This document shows positions 19,363 to 29,549 of a stretch of DNA of 64,000 nucleotides, piece after piece (position 1 is the first letter of the stretch; each line of letters begins with the position of its first letter). The position numbers and the translations under genes are program-made. The notes below the pieces were generated by a model. It worked only from the letters and a program-made list of their open reading frames with translations. It had not been told where the DNA came from and searched no databases. The stretch spans positions 3,162,001 to 3,226,000 of the forward strand of contig NZ_CP179203.1 in NCBI RefSeq assembly GCF_051201625.1. Direction: 5' to 3'. The stretch comes from Shimia sp051201625. GTDB taxonomy: Bacteria > Pseudomonadota > Alphaproteobacteria > Rhodobacterales > Rhodobacteraceae.

Positions 19363-22300
19363 CTACTGGGAAATCGGCCCTGTTCCGGTCACTTGAAAAG
19401 GTGCCCATGCAGAGGGATGCGCGAAGGAATACCCCGCCGCATCAGCGCTCTCATCCTCCAAAAGCGCTGCCATTGCCTGTCGAAACGCTTCGGATCGCGT
19501 CATCGTTCCGGTCGCTGATCGAGCAACTGCATCGGGCGTCAGTTTTGCGGCAACATCGTCGCGCACGGGCCAATGGGACACGAGGAGCGACCGTGCCCCC
19601 GCAAAGAAAAAGGCCCGCGCTAGTCCCGAAAGACCTTCTGCGTCTGGGTTTTGGTTTTCACCCGCTGCGGTATCACAGGCCGATAAGATGACCCAGTCAG
19701 CGTCCAAATCCAATTGCGCAACCTCAGAAGCGGTTAACAAACCATCATCCACCCACGCACCCTCGCGTGCGGCCGCTTCGAGTGCCAAGCCGACACCTTC
19801 GTCGTGGCAGTTCAAGTTCGTGGACATCTTCAAGGGTGCGTCTGGATAAATCAACATCGGGCCGCATTTGGGTGGGCTCATGGCAAGCGCGGGCTCGGAC
19901 AGGCCGTCAAACGCCCCAGCCATAAGACCGTGGGTCGCCAGCACAATCACTTTGGAACGCGAAAGGGGACCACTGTGTTGCGCTTTCGCGAGGTGCCGCT
20001 CGGACGCGTCAGACCCGAGTAAAATCGCACCTTCTTTGGCATCAAAAATAGCCGCGAGACTTTCTATTTCGAGCCGCGTTCCCGGCAAGCGCGCAAGACC
20101 GCGCACTTTATCTGGATCACCGACGCTGCTGCGGAAATACGTGTCGGCAACAACGCTGCTGAGTTGGAGGTCATCCCCTGTCGCCCCGTCAAACGCCGGA
20201 TCACCCAGCCCGAAAAATGGCTGATCGGCACGCCCCGCGCCTTCTTTGGAAGAGCGGCGCAACACACGAAGGCTAGACACAGCGGGCACAATAGAAAGCG
20301 CTTTTTCGATCCCCAGCCACGATGTGGCCCGCAAGGCAGTTGGGTCGAGATTTCCCGCCTCCCCGCCTTGGGGAAATTCCGTCACCAAGGTTGCAAATGG
20401 CAAGCTCAACAACATGCCCTGCGGTGCGAGTATCCACTCGGATTTGCCTTTGACCACAGACTGAATAGCTAGGTCGCCAAGAAGGTCTTGGAAAAGATCA
20501 AAGGCGAGAAAACGATCAAACCCAGCTTGCGACGGCGCATCTTCGCTTTCGTCCAAAGAAAAAGCACCACGAGAATTTGGGGCAAGTGCCGCCGTTTGCG
20601 TTGCGCCGCCGCCATCAAGCATGGCGTGCAAAGTTCGAAGACTGCCGTGCAGCTCTGCTTGGCTAAGAGGAATTTCCGCCCAAGCCATGCCGTCAAGACT
20701 AATGGCCCATACCTTCCCGCGAACCCCATCTTGCGGCGGGCTAAGCAAAATCAACGCTTCGTTTTCACCTAACAGCGGGGCAAAATCCTCCCGCCCGAGC
20801 AGTTCATCGACGGAAACGGGCTGGGGCAGGATCGCGTCAAAAAACCGTGGAAATTTTTCCTTGAGGTTATCTCCGAGCACTTGCAATTCAACAACGGCGC
20901 GATCGCGCTCTTCCTGAAGCACAACAATTTTGCCGTCGTTTTTCAGATTACCCTTCGCGCGAAATGTCAGCTGATTGGCAATTTCGCGCCCGAGATCGCG
21001 CAACGCCTTTTGCTTGGTTTCATAGGCGACAAACAAATCATGAAGCCCTGCTTGCTTGAGGGAAAGCTTTGCTTTTGAACGCGCCACGGCGTGGGCGGTT
21101 TTGTTCTGGCCCATCTGTACCGTAACAAAGGCTTCGGTAATCAACGCGCTGTGGAGATCTTGCACTGTCAGCTCTTGCCCGCGATAGGGTTGCGAACCTG
21201 TGCTCATCTTTTGAAACGCGTGCGTGTTCCATGCAGCTTCGGCAAAGTTCAGGCCGGCCTTTTTCGCGTCCTTGATCACGATCCCGCGAATTTCCTCATC
21301 GAACGACGAACTCAGCCTGAGGTTATCTTGTTGAACCTCAACAATTTCCGCCCAAACTTCGACCGAGGAAAGGTGCATCCCGATATCTGTCATGGCGTTG
21401 GCCAACTCAGCCTGAACCTTCAAGACGTTCTCGCTGCGTGTCCCATAGTTTTCTTTATATGTCTCGGTGACAAATTTCAGGGTATCGACCTGATGCTCGC
21501 TTGGCTCGTCAAAGTTTGACCCAAACGCCAATGTCCCAAGCTTTCCAGTAACGGAGAAGTCGTCTTCCCCATATACGCTGGTGGCAATCTGCAACCCCTC
21601 TTTCATCAATCGATTGGCCTCAACATCCAGCCCGAGGGACGTCAAATTAAACGACAGAGTTCCCATGCGGATGAGCGTCAATTTATCTGTTGGTCCCAAT
21701 ACGCGCTTGGAGCGGCTTACCAGATCTCTTCGAAGTTCGGCAGCGGCTTTTATATGACCAAGATTATACGATGCGGTCGCTACTTTGGACTTAAATTCAA
21801 GGGTTCGTTCGTGATCATCACCCAAAATGGCCTGGGCCAACGCAAAGCCTTCTTGATAAGCTGCGAGGGCTTCTTCAACGAAATTCAGGTCCACGTCGTA
21901 AACGTCCCCAAGCGTCATCAGCGGATGCATTTTCTCAAGAGCATCAACACCGTATTGCAGTTCCAAAAGCTCAATCTGGTCTTCTGCATCTTGGATGATT
22001 TGCTTGGGGCTCTCGAATTGGCCTTGATCTGCGGCTAAGCGCAACCAATGATCTGCTGCCGCGAAATCTTGAGGAACGCCCCTGCCGTAGCTATACATGA
22101 AGCTCAGATTGGATTGCGCCTCCGCATCGCCCTGTTCCGCTGCAAGGCGATACCAACTCGCCGCTTCCACCAAATCTTTTGGGATGTTTTTGCCGTAGTA
22201 ATACTCAAATCCGAGAAAATTTTGGCTTTCTACATTCCCGTTTACAGCCGCTAATCGGTACCATCGCATCGCTTCCTCTATATCTTGAGGAACGCCCTTG

Positions 22301-23460
22301 GCCTCAAAGTAGATTTCTCCGAGTTGCGCTTGTGCTGAGACATTGCCTTGCTCCGCTGCTAGGCTGTACCAATGCGCGGATTCCGCGTAATTCTTCTTAA
22401 TGCCCCGGCCGTAAAAATACATAAATCCGAGCTTTGATTGCGCGGTTTCCGAACCTTGGTTTGCCGCCAAGCGATACCATTTCGCGGCCTCGACCTGGTC
22501 TCGGGGAAGGCCTTTGCCGTCATAATAAATATAACCAAGGATGGACTGCGCATCTTCAAGTCCCTGCTCCGCGGCAAGGCGATACCATCGCACCGCCTCC
22601 ACCACGTCCACCGGAACGCCGAGACCCTCTCTGTATATGTCGCCGATTAAATACTGTACCGAAGTATTGCCTTGCTCGGCGGCCATTTTGTACCAACGCA
22701 GGGCCTCGTTCATGTCTTGCGGAACACCTGTGCCTTCCTGATAGAAAACGCCGATCTTTGCTTGGGCGAATTCATGCCCTTGTTCGGCCGCCAAGAGATA
22801 CCAATGGGCGGCCTTAGCCATATCCACCGGAACCCATGACCCCGTTTCATGCATTTCCCCGATCTGTGCTTGGGAGTACATGTTCTCTTTGGACGCCGCG
22901 CGCGTGTACCAATCGAAAGCGGTTTCAAAATCCTGTTCGAACCCGAGCCCGAAGTAATACATATCGCCCAATTGGTGCTGTGCCCGATCGGAGCCTTGAT
23001 CAGAAGCGAGGTGATACCAACGCGCCGCTTCAGCGAAATCTTGCGGAACCGACCGCCCGTATTGGTACAAAACGCCAAGGTAAACTTGCGAGTCATAATC
23101 CCCTTGATCAGCGGCTAGACGGAACCATTTATAGGCCTCTTCATCATTCTGAGGCACTCCAACGCCAGCATAATAGAAGGAGCCAAGCTGATATTGCGAT
23201 CCCTTATGCCCTTGTTCCGCGGACAGAAAAAACCAACGCACGGATTCATCAATATTTTGAGCGACACCACTGCCCGTTCGATAAAAGTATCCCATGAGAA
23301 ACTGCGCCCTTGGGTGCCCCTCTTCCGCCAAGGGACGAAGATCACCTAAGGCCGCCTCGAAATCTCCAGCTATTGCTGCCTCATAACCTTTGTCAAAATC
23401 TTGCGCAAAAGCTGGGGAACTCAGGAGCAGAAGGAGGCCGATGATACGAAATAGGCGCAA
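19363..23460 (-). CDS. Secreted Sel1-repeat protein with C-terminal CHAT (caspase-like) protease domain
   Basis: From the TTG at 23460 (AAGGAG 6 nt upstream) the protein is 1365 aa and begins with a signal peptide, MRLFRIIGLLLLLSSPAFAQ. The frame is open to a GTG at 23502, which would add 14 residues before the signal peptide. Twelve Sel1-type repeats of 36 residues fill about residues 50-482, then helical TPR-like sequence, then a CHAT domain with LPFATLV, the catalytic His in VIVLATHGLMAG (about 1177) and Cys in WVILSACDTAAGE (about 1262). CHAT proteins are caspase-superfamily cysteine proteases, usually activated through their repeat domains. It is the third minus-strand gene after two other caspase-like genes, 71 bp behind the WD40-like caspase. 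Export to the periplasm is predicted. Target unknown. Confidence 0.88.
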   Translation of the reverse strand: MRLFRIIGLLLLLSSPAFAQDFDKGYEAAIAGDFEAALGDLRPLAEEGHPRAQFLMGYFYRTGSGVAQNIDESVRWFFLSAEQGHKGSQYQLGSFYYAGVGVPQNDEEAYKWFRLAADQGDYDSQVYLGVLYQYGRSVPQDFAEAARWYHLASDQGSDRAQHQLGDMYYFGLGFEQDFETAFDWYTRAASKENMYSQAQIGEMHETGSWVPVDMAKAAHWYLLAAEQGHEFAQAKIGVFYQEGTGVPQDMNEALRWYKMAAEQGNTSVQYLIGDIYREGLGVPVDVVEAVRWYRLAAEQGLEDAQSILGYIYYDGKGLPRDQVEAAKWYRLAANQGSETAQSKLGFMYFYGRGIKKNYAESAHWYSLAAEQGNVSAQAQLGEIYFEAKGVPQDIEEAMRWYRLAAVNGNVESQNFLGFEYYYGKNIPKDLVEAASWYRLAAEQGDAEAQSNLSFMYSYGRGVPQDFAAADHWLRLAADQGQFESPKQIIQDAEDQIELLELQYGVDALEKMHPLMTLGDVYDVDLNFVEEALAAYQEGFALAQAILGDDHERTLEFKSKVATASYNLGHIKAAAELRRDLVSRSKRVLGPTDKLTLIRMGTLSFNLTSLGLDVEANRLMKEGLQIATSVYGEDDFSVTGKLGTLAFGSNFDEPSEHQVDTLKFVTETYKENYGTRSENVLKVQAELANAMTDIGMHLSSVEVWAEIVEVQQDNLRLSSSFDEEIRGIVIKDAKKAGLNFAEAAWNTHAFQKMSTGSQPYRGQELTVQDLHSALITEAFVTVQMGQNKTAHAVARSKAKLSLKQAGLHDLFVAYETKQKALRDLGREIANQLTFRAKGNLKNDGKIVVLQEERDRAVVELQVLGDNLKEKFPRFFDAILPQPVSVDELLGREDFAPLLGENEALILLSPPQDGVRGKVWAISLDGMAWAEIPLSQAELHGSLRTLHAMLDGGGATQTAALAPNSRGAFSLDESEDAPSQAGFDRFLAFDLFQDLLGDLAIQSVVKGKSEWILAPQGMLLSLPFATLVTEFPQGGEAGNLDPTALRATSWLGIEKALSIVPAVSSLRVLRRSSKEGAGRADQPFFGLGDPAFDGATGDDLQLSSVVADTYFRSSVGDPDKVRGLARLPGTRLEIESLAAIFDAKEGAILLGSDASERHLAKAQHSGPLSRSKVIVLATHGLMAGAFDGLSEPALAMSPPKCGPMLIYPDAPLKMSTNLNCHDEGVGLALEAAAREGAWVDDGLLTASEVAQLDLDADWVILSACDTAAGENQNPDAEGLSGLARAFFFAGARSLLVSHWPVRDDVAAKLTPDAVARSATGTMTRSEAFRQAMAALLEDESADAAGYSFAHPSAWAPFQVTGTGPISQ
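22014..23313 (-). repeat. Twelve tandem 108-bp Sel1 coding repeats
   Basis: Within the CHAT gene, twelve consecutive 36-residue units share the pattern AQ..LG..Y..G.GVPQD..EA..WY.LAAEQG. They are diverged at DNA level, so they are old protein repeats rather than recent copies. They are a likely source of unequal recombination or assembly collapse. Confidence 0.85.
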
Positions 23461-23531
23461 CAGAAACTCCTTGGTCAACTCGTGGGAAGGCTGAACCCAC
23501 ACCTTTCTAACTTAATGGGAAATAGTCAATG

Positions 23532-26500
23532 TCATTCAAACACCATTTCGATCTTGTTTTCTTCTGGCCGCCGGAAATCAAACAACGCGGGACGTTGGAC
23601 ATTCAAAGCCACAGGTTCGGTTTCTTCGGCAAAACTAAACCCGCCCCGTGAGAGCGGTTGAAAAGAGTCGCTTTTGAGTTCGGCGTAAAGGTCAGGAACC
23701 CGCTCGGACGCAAAGCGGAACATCTCCGTGAAGCTTACGGCACCGTTTTTGGGGAATACATCGGCTTGCTGCGCTTCTAACCCTTCCCGCAGCAACGCGT
23801 AGGACAAGGCGCCATGCAGCAACCTCTCGCTCTCAAGTGCAACGCTTTCCGATTGGCTGGCGGTCAAAATGCGCATCGATTTATCATAGGCAAGTTGGCC
23901 CAATCCGCGACTGCCCATTGGACCGGGGCGAAACCCACTGCCCTCAACCGACGCCGCTGAGTTACAAGCATCAACCACCAACATCATATCGCGCACATCA
24001 ATCTGCATGAGCAGGTCGGCCAGTTCATCGCTCTTTAGCGTCTGCGACAGTGCCGCCTCATCAACCACACGACGAGATTGCCCCGCGCCGAACTCTTGGG
24101 GGAAAAAATGGAACTGCCCGTCCGGCGTCGCCAAACCATGACCAGCAAACGCGAGATAGACCAAATCTTGTGGCCGCGCGGGAGAAATCTCCTTAACCAG
24201 CTCCAAAGCCTCCGCAGGCAAACCCTGAGCGATTTCCCCGCCCGCAAGACGTGTCAAAACCGCATGGATCACCGCACGGCTCGCCAACCGCGAGGAACCA
24301 TCACTACGCGAAATCAGCGGGACTTCGATGACATCCTCAAAGGCTCCGGTGCCACGCAATCCTTGAGCAATAAGCGCCACACTGGCCTCAGCATCAGAAG
24401 CCGCGTAACGCAGGTTCCACGCAGCATTGTCATAAGCATTTACCCCAACCCCAATGATATAGGCGCGTCGCTCAAGCGGCTTTGCTGCTTGGATCACCTC
24501 AATGTCAAAAACACTGGTTTCACTTTTGATGCCGTCATCATTAAAGGCATAGGCGGAAAACCCGACCCGTGTTCGATCGACCGGAACTTGGACACCCTGA
24601 AAGCGGGCCCGTGCGATCCCTTCCGGATCAAACACTTGATCCTGCGAAATCTCAATCAAGCGACCATCGCGAAACAGTTTGATGTCTCCCAGACCACTTT
24701 TCTGCCCCTTGCGGGTTTGCTGAACCACTTCGACTTCGACGTCTACCAGTTCCAGCCCCTGCGCATTCACACCCGCAGGTTCAGCCGCAACAATTCGGAT
24801 TTTAGGCGTCACCCGATTGCGTTCAGACGGCAGGGGCAAAGGTTGAAAACTCTCGGCAAGGAGACGTCGGCTCAAGAGCCGTGGCTCATAGTAGTCCAAA
24901 TAATAGGTTTCGATCGGCTCAGGTATCAGAGGCTCGTACGGCAATATCCAACTCAGCCCCGCGACATTACCAGGATCGGTGGCGTCGTAGCGGCCATCTT
25001 TGTCGATCACGGCCCAGTCGCCATTGGTCAAGATCAACAGCCGAGAAATCAACTCACCCGTTTCCACGCGCCAAACTGACGTGCTGCCGTCGGTTTCCGC
25101 CAACGCCAATACCTCGCCATTTCGCGAAAACGAAACCTTGCTCATGGCGCTCACATGAGCCTCCAATTCAAAACTCTGGTCGCGCGCCACATTCCAAAGG
25201 AGGGTCCTGCTCCGCCCGTCCGAAACCAGCAAAGCACGCCCCTGCGAGTCCGTCACGGCGACATTTGGGAATACGCCACCGAGCGGAACGTTCTTTGGCG
25301 AAGCATCGGTTAGACTGCGTGTTAGTTGCCCGTCTCCGTTGGCATCCAGCTCAAGAAACATCGCCCTGTTGGTCTCAAGCCCTGAAGGAGATACATGCAC
25401 CGGAACGGCCTCAGGCCGAACGGCAACCTCCTCGCCCGTGACGACATCTAGAACCATCAAGCCCGCTGCATCCTGTGTTCCCAACGTCAAAATCAGATGG
25501 CGGCCGTCCATTGTGAAGCCTGGCCCAAAGTCACCAATGCGACTTCCAGATTCCGTCCAATCGTCTGACAGTGACGTCCAAATCCTCTTGGGGGGGAACG
25601 CTGTGGTATCATACATTTCAATCGAGTTTTTCGACACGAACCCGTTGCTGGTTTGGAAAATACCGCCAGACACAGTTTGGGTGAGACGCGTCCCGTCTGG
25701 ACTGAATTCTGGTGGCGTCGTGGCATTAACCGTTCCGGCTTGAACCACCACCGCTTCCGAAGGTCCCTGACCATCCAGCGCATTTTGCCAAAAAATGTGA
25801 CCCCCCGATCTGTTCCCATCGGCCGCATAACCCAGAGCTACGGCCCCTTCCGAAAATGTCGGCTGTGGATTGGGCCAAAGGTATGGCGGAGCGTCGGCGG
25901 GCAGGTCAAAGATTGAAGTTGTGCCGTCCAAGTCTTGTCGCATCAATTGTTGCTTGGGAGACAGATAATAAAGCGTCCCGCCGTTTAAACGGGGGATACT
26001 GTAAGAGGTCATCTCAACAGGCGGCAATGCGCGACCAGAGCCGAGATCCCAAACGATCGCGCTCTCATTGGTCGCGACCACCAAATGGTTGCCAGTGTCA
26101 TCAAATCGAACATGGCGTGCAGGAAGTATGGCCGGCGAAGGCCCGTTGCTGCGGGTCAGATCAGGGAGGCTAAACCGTGAAATCTCTGGAGGTCTGTCCG
26201 AGAAATAACTATGGGCCGCCAAAATTTGACTCGGGTCAGGAGACAGCGAAAGCCGATCAACCGAGGACACACCCTCCGGCAACGCCGCTTTGCGCACAAC
26301 TTCAAGCGTATCGGGGCGCAATAGAAACACTTGGGCGGGCATATTATTCAGAACCCCACTACTGGCCACCATGATTTCGCCGGAGGGGAGCGTCAACAAA
26401 TCCTGAAGGGACGAAGCTGGCAGCACGGCCGTGTTCACGACCGCGCCCTTCCGATCTATCCGCAACAATCGCCCGTCCCAACCACCCGCGATAAAGTGAT

Positions 26501-27245
26501 CGTCCTGCGTACAAGTGACGGAGAGAATGTCTTCTTGAAGCGGCACTGTGATCACGTCATCTGGCGTTTCTGCCTGCGCAATCATCAACACGCTATTCTC
26601 AGGCTCGTAGAAATATTCGCCGCCATGGTGCCCGACAGTGAATTTAGGACAGTTTGCGACAACGCTTGCTCTCAACTCAAACTGGGTCAGATCTGTCTCG
26701 TAACCAAGGTCGGCATCTGTGAACGTGTCACATCCTCGACTCCCACAACGCAAATAGCCTTTGCCCCCTTCAAGGGTGCGAAACAACGTGTATTTTTGAC
26801 CAAGGAACCGCCCGTTCAGCGATGACTCGTCAACGATACGGCGCGCCGCAACGTCGATTTTGTACATCCATTCCGTTCCCAGAACATACAAAAACTGACT
26901 GTCCGTTGAAAACTGCAACCGCGCCGAAGATTCGGAGTCCTCAGGCCAATCAAACCGAAAAATGGCGCGATCCGTCTTGGCATCCCAAACCCATGTCACC
27001 CCTGTGCGGCCGGTCGTCGCCAGCAAGCGATTATCTGGCGAATGGACGATATCGGTGATCTCTACTCCGTGCCCCAATCCGGCAACAAGCCTCGGCGCGA
27101 TCGTGTCCTGTGCCGTAGAAATGGCGGGAAACGCCAAGCAAAGGGCCGCGAGCAATCCGGTTGCAATCCGTCGCAGGTTTTCGCATCTAAATGTGGTGAG
27201 AGACATGCCTGAACCCTTTTCGGATGTTTGCTTGGCTTTGATCAT
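23532..27245 (-). CDS. Secreted WD40-like beta-propeller protein with C-terminal caspase (C14) domain
   Basis: The 1237-aa protein starts with ATG overlapping the upstream stop (ATGA). A signal peptide follows the second Met (residues about 14-45, LLAALCLAFPAISTAQ). Residues about 50-750 are WD40-like blades (TDIVHSPDNRLLATTGRTG, SKVSFSRNGEVLALAETDG). A metacaspase-like domain from about 920 (RRAYIIGVGVNAYD) has His1036 in YLAFAGHGLATPDG and Cys1094 in LVVDACNSAAS, so the catalytic pair is intact. Caspase-like enzymes of this family cleave after basic residues in known members; specificity here is not known. Middle gene of the minus-strand trio, predicted to be exported. Confidence 0.88.
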   Translation of the reverse strand: MIKAKQTSEKGSGMSLTTFRCENLRRIATGLLAALCLAFPAISTAQDTIAPRLVAGLGHGVEITDIVHSPDNRLLATTGRTGVTWVWDAKTDRAIFRFDWPEDSESSARLQFSTDSQFLYVLGTEWMYKIDVAARRIVDESSLNGRFLGQKYTLFRTLEGGKGYLRCGSRGCDTFTDADLGYETDLTQFELRASVVANCPKFTVGHHGGEYFYEPENSVLMIAQAETPDDVITVPLQEDILSVTCTQDDHFIAGGWDGRLLRIDRKGAVVNTAVLPASSLQDLLTLPSGEIMVASSGVLNNMPAQVFLLRPDTLEVVRKAALPEGVSSVDRLSLSPDPSQILAAHSYFSDRPPEISRFSLPDLTRSNGPSPAILPARHVRFDDTGNHLVVATNESAIVWDLGSGRALPPVEMTSYSIPRLNGGTLYYLSPKQQLMRQDLDGTTSIFDLPADAPPYLWPNPQPTFSEGAVALGYAADGNRSGGHIFWQNALDGQGPSEAVVVQAGTVNATTPPEFSPDGTRLTQTVSGGIFQTSNGFVSKNSIEMYDTTAFPPKRIWTSLSDDWTESGSRIGDFGPGFTMDGRHLILTLGTQDAAGLMVLDVVTGEEVAVRPEAVPVHVSPSGLETNRAMFLELDANGDGQLTRSLTDASPKNVPLGGVFPNVAVTDSQGRALLVSDGRSRTLLWNVARDQSFELEAHVSAMSKVSFSRNGEVLALAETDGSTSVWRVETGELISRLLILTNGDWAVIDKDGRYDATDPGNVAGLSWILPYEPLIPEPIETYYLDYYEPRLLSRRLLAESFQPLPLPSERNRVTPKIRIVAAEPAGVNAQGLELVDVEVEVVQQTRKGQKSGLGDIKLFRDGRLIEISQDQVFDPEGIARARFQGVQVPVDRTRVGFSAYAFNDDGIKSETSVFDIEVIQAAKPLERRAYIIGVGVNAYDNAAWNLRYAASDAEASVALIAQGLRGTGAFEDVIEVPLISRSDGSSRLASRAVIHAVLTRLAGGEIAQGLPAEALELVKEISPARPQDLVYLAFAGHGLATPDGQFHFFPQEFGAGQSRRVVDEAALSQTLKSDELADLLMQIDVRDMMLVVDACNSAASVEGSGFRPGPMGSRGLGQLAYDKSMRILTASQSESVALESERLLHGALSYALLREGLEAQQADVFPKNGAVSFTEMFRFASERVPDLYAELKSDSFQPLSRGGFSFAEETEPVALNVQRPALFDFRRPEENKIEMVFE

Positions 27246-29416
27246 TGACCGGCAGCTTTAAAAACTTCGGTGCGCGGAACGACACGCCAACGATAGCTAT
27301 GCACCCATACATCGGATTGTGCGGCACTCATTCCCATACCCATATTGCCGCGCGTATTGCCGACTTGCCCGACCTGACTGAGCATCGAACGAACGACCTC
27401 GCCGCGCACAGATCGTGTCCCCTGTGCGCCCGAACAGTTTTCCACCAAGCCTTTGAGGTTCAGGGCTTCGGCGTTCTCTTCCAATTCGCTCACCAATAGA
27501 TAGAGCCTTTCGTGACCCGCTGAATACGGCACATCTCCGGGACAGTCGGAGCATATCACAACCTTATCACCGAGATTTCGCGTAACCTCAGCGCCATCCA
27601 CCAACTCATATTCCACATTCACGCAATATTGCGCGTCGATGTGGACTCGGTTGACGTCGCGCTGACCGTCCCGCGTCCCTTTGGCCGAGAATTGCAGGAT
27701 ATCGCATTGCTTTAAGTCGCTCTGCCCTTCCATCGAGACAAATCCGCCCTTTTGTGATGCCTCGTAGTTTGGCCTGCATTCGCGCCTTGGGTTGATCCGC
27801 CCGCCGGGTTTGGTCAATTGCGCCAAATCGCTTGCCACGATTTCTGCCCCGACTTCTATCGGGGAAGGATTTGCAAAGGCTGCGCTTCCATCCAGTGAAT
27901 CCAACGTCTGGGCGAATTGCTCAGCCCGCAGAATTCTCAAAAGCGGCTCCTCAAAATTCACGTTGCCGGTGCGGTCGATGCTTACTTTCAAGCCCACCGG
28001 TTCTTGCCCGATTTGCGTTGCTGCGCCAAACCAAACGGCGTCCCCGCGATTGACGACCTGCACGTCATAAGCATTTGCAGAGATTTCGGCGGAAATTCCT
28101 GAGAGTTCGGATACCTTCGACAGGGCCTCTCTGAAAACTATCTCAAGATCATTACCCTCCGCCAAAGGCAGACCCGTTGCAAAATCTATCACTGGGGAAA
28201 ATCGAATGACCTGATCAACCGGATGTAGTTCAATTTGCGCGAAACCCGCGCCTTCCGGCAGCGACCCCGCGTAGGGGCACAAGTCACGGCTATCTGGGTG
28301 ACAGTCGGCCGCAACCGGCCGCACATACGCACTTCGCGCTTGGGCTTCCTCGACTTGCGCAAAGCCCACCACATCTTGGGGACTGTCAGAAACATCGTTG
28401 ACCAGCGCAAGGAGTGTCCCCTCTTGCAGCCCATGTACCAAGCCTGCCTTCAACAGATCACCGTCCAGCAAAAACCGCGTCACACCGCTGGTTTCACTGC
28501 CCCCAAAAACTGGCGCATCGATAAAGTCGCCTTCCCAAAGGGGCGTCTGTACACCGCTCGAACCAAACTGCCCGCCGCGATTCATGTCGCTTAGAACGGC
28601 CTGAAATAATTGTCGGTAACTTAATGCTTGCCCCGCTTCCAAACGGGCCGCGAGGGTTGAGGTAAAGATGCCGTACCATTGCGCGTCGCCCTCTCCCTTC
28701 GTGAGATTCCCCTCACGAGCAACGTCATTGGAGCGCGTCGCATAAAACGCAAGATACCCGCCCCATGTGTCCTCAGCGACTTGGGGCGTGCGCTGTTGAA
28801 CGGCGGCTGGTTCCACGGCAGAAATATCGACGCCAAGCGTTTCGGGGTTAACTTGCCGTTCAGCAATTGTATCGGAGATATTACGCATGCCACTGCCTGA
28901 ATGGCAGCTGTCCATCACCAGCCAAACATCGGCCCCCTTGGCGCGAATACCCGCCACCAAAGCCCCGATGCGATCATCCGTCAGAGCATTGGGGATCGTT
29001 CGGCCACCATTTTTCACACCCGTTACATTGGAGGGGAGAAAAACCTCGTCCAAACCATCCGTTTCGTCACCTTCCAAATCATGTTGCCGCGTGCCGTGCC
29101 CACTCAGATGAATGTAGATCAAATCGCCGGTCTCAGCCTGCGCGGTGATTTGTGCAAATCCCGCTTCAATTCCAGCCAATGTGGGTTGGCCAGCGCCCTC
29201 AACCCCATCGGCAACAATCACAACATCTGTCGCGCCGCGCTGTTTCAACACGTCTTGCATTAGAAGAACGTCGTTCTTAGGACCTCGCAAATCAGCAATG
29301 CCGGTGCCTTTGTCATAATCCGAAACACCCACCAATAAGGCGCGCATCTCGCCGTGCGCTGGCGTAACCAAACCAAGGATACTCACCAGCAACGCGCCTA
29401 AGAAAGATCTCGTCAA
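27242..29416 (-). CDS. Secreted caspase-family (C14) protease
   Basis: The 724-aa protein has a signal peptide (MTRSFLGALLVSILGLVTPA) directly followed by the caspase fold: MRALLVGVSDYD, His107 in YIHLSGHGTRQ, and Cys171 in VWLVMDSCHSGSG. The remaining 500 residues have no domain I can name; they carry paired cysteines (CRPNYEAS, VICSDCPGD, VENCSG), which fits an oxidising periplasm. First gene of the caspase trio; its stop overlaps the start of the WD40-caspase gene by 4 bp, so the two are probably translated together. It is divergent from the alpha/beta hydrolase gene. Confidence 0.88.
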   Translation of the reverse strand: MTRSFLGALLVSILGLVTPAHGEMRALLVGVSDYDKGTGIADLRGPKNDVLLMQDVLKQRGATDVVIVADGVEGAGQPTLAGIEAGFAQITAQAETGDLIYIHLSGHGTRQHDLEGDETDGLDEVFLPSNVTGVKNGGRTIPNALTDDRIGALVAGIRAKGADVWLVMDSCHSGSGMRNISDTIAERQVNPETLGVDISAVEPAAVQQRTPQVAEDTWGGYLAFYATRSNDVAREGNLTKGEGDAQWYGIFTSTLAARLEAGQALSYRQLFQAVLSDMNRGGQFGSSGVQTPLWEGDFIDAPVFGGSETSGVTRFLLDGDLLKAGLVHGLQEGTLLALVNDVSDSPQDVVGFAQVEEAQARSAYVRPVAADCHPDSRDLCPYAGSLPEGAGFAQIELHPVDQVIRFSPVIDFATGLPLAEGNDLEIVFREALSKVSELSGISAEISANAYDVQVVNRGDAVWFGAATQIGQEPVGLKVSIDRTGNVNFEEPLLRILRAEQFAQTLDSLDGSAAFANPSPIEVGAEIVASDLAQLTKPGGRINPRRECRPNYEASQKGGFVSMEGQSDLKQCDILQFSAKGTRDGQRDVNRVHIDAQYCVNVEYELVDGAEVTRNLGDKVVICSDCPGDVPYSAGHERLYLLVSELEENAEALNLKGLVENCSGAQGTRSVRGEVVRSMLSQVGQVGNTRGNMGMGMSAAQSDVWVHSYRWRVVPRTEVFKAAGQ

Positions 29417-29549
29417 AACTCGCCTCCAAAATACACGCGTACTGCTACAAATAATAAAACATGATCGTGATGTTAAAACATAGTGACAAGCTTTGTCTGC
29501 AAAAAGTAGTATCTTCTCAATCCCTTCTTAGACCGGAGCCGATGTCGCA
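29417..29549. promoter_or_regulatory. Divergent promoter region of the caspase trio and the hydrolase gene
   Basis: 133 bp of A/T-rich DNA between the outward-facing genes. It should drive both directions. A GGAG site at 29535-29538 precedes the hydrolase ATG. No operator repeat was seen. Confidence 0.5.

Noticed and set aside
22014..23313. Regular 108-bp repeats as a CRISPR array
   Set aside because: Units are 108 bp, coding, diverged, and translate to Sel1 repeats; there are no unique spacers.
24078..25079. A 333-aa frame on the plus strand
   Set aside because: It is antisense to the WD40-caspase gene, which has intact motifs; G+C-rich coding DNA gives such shadows.
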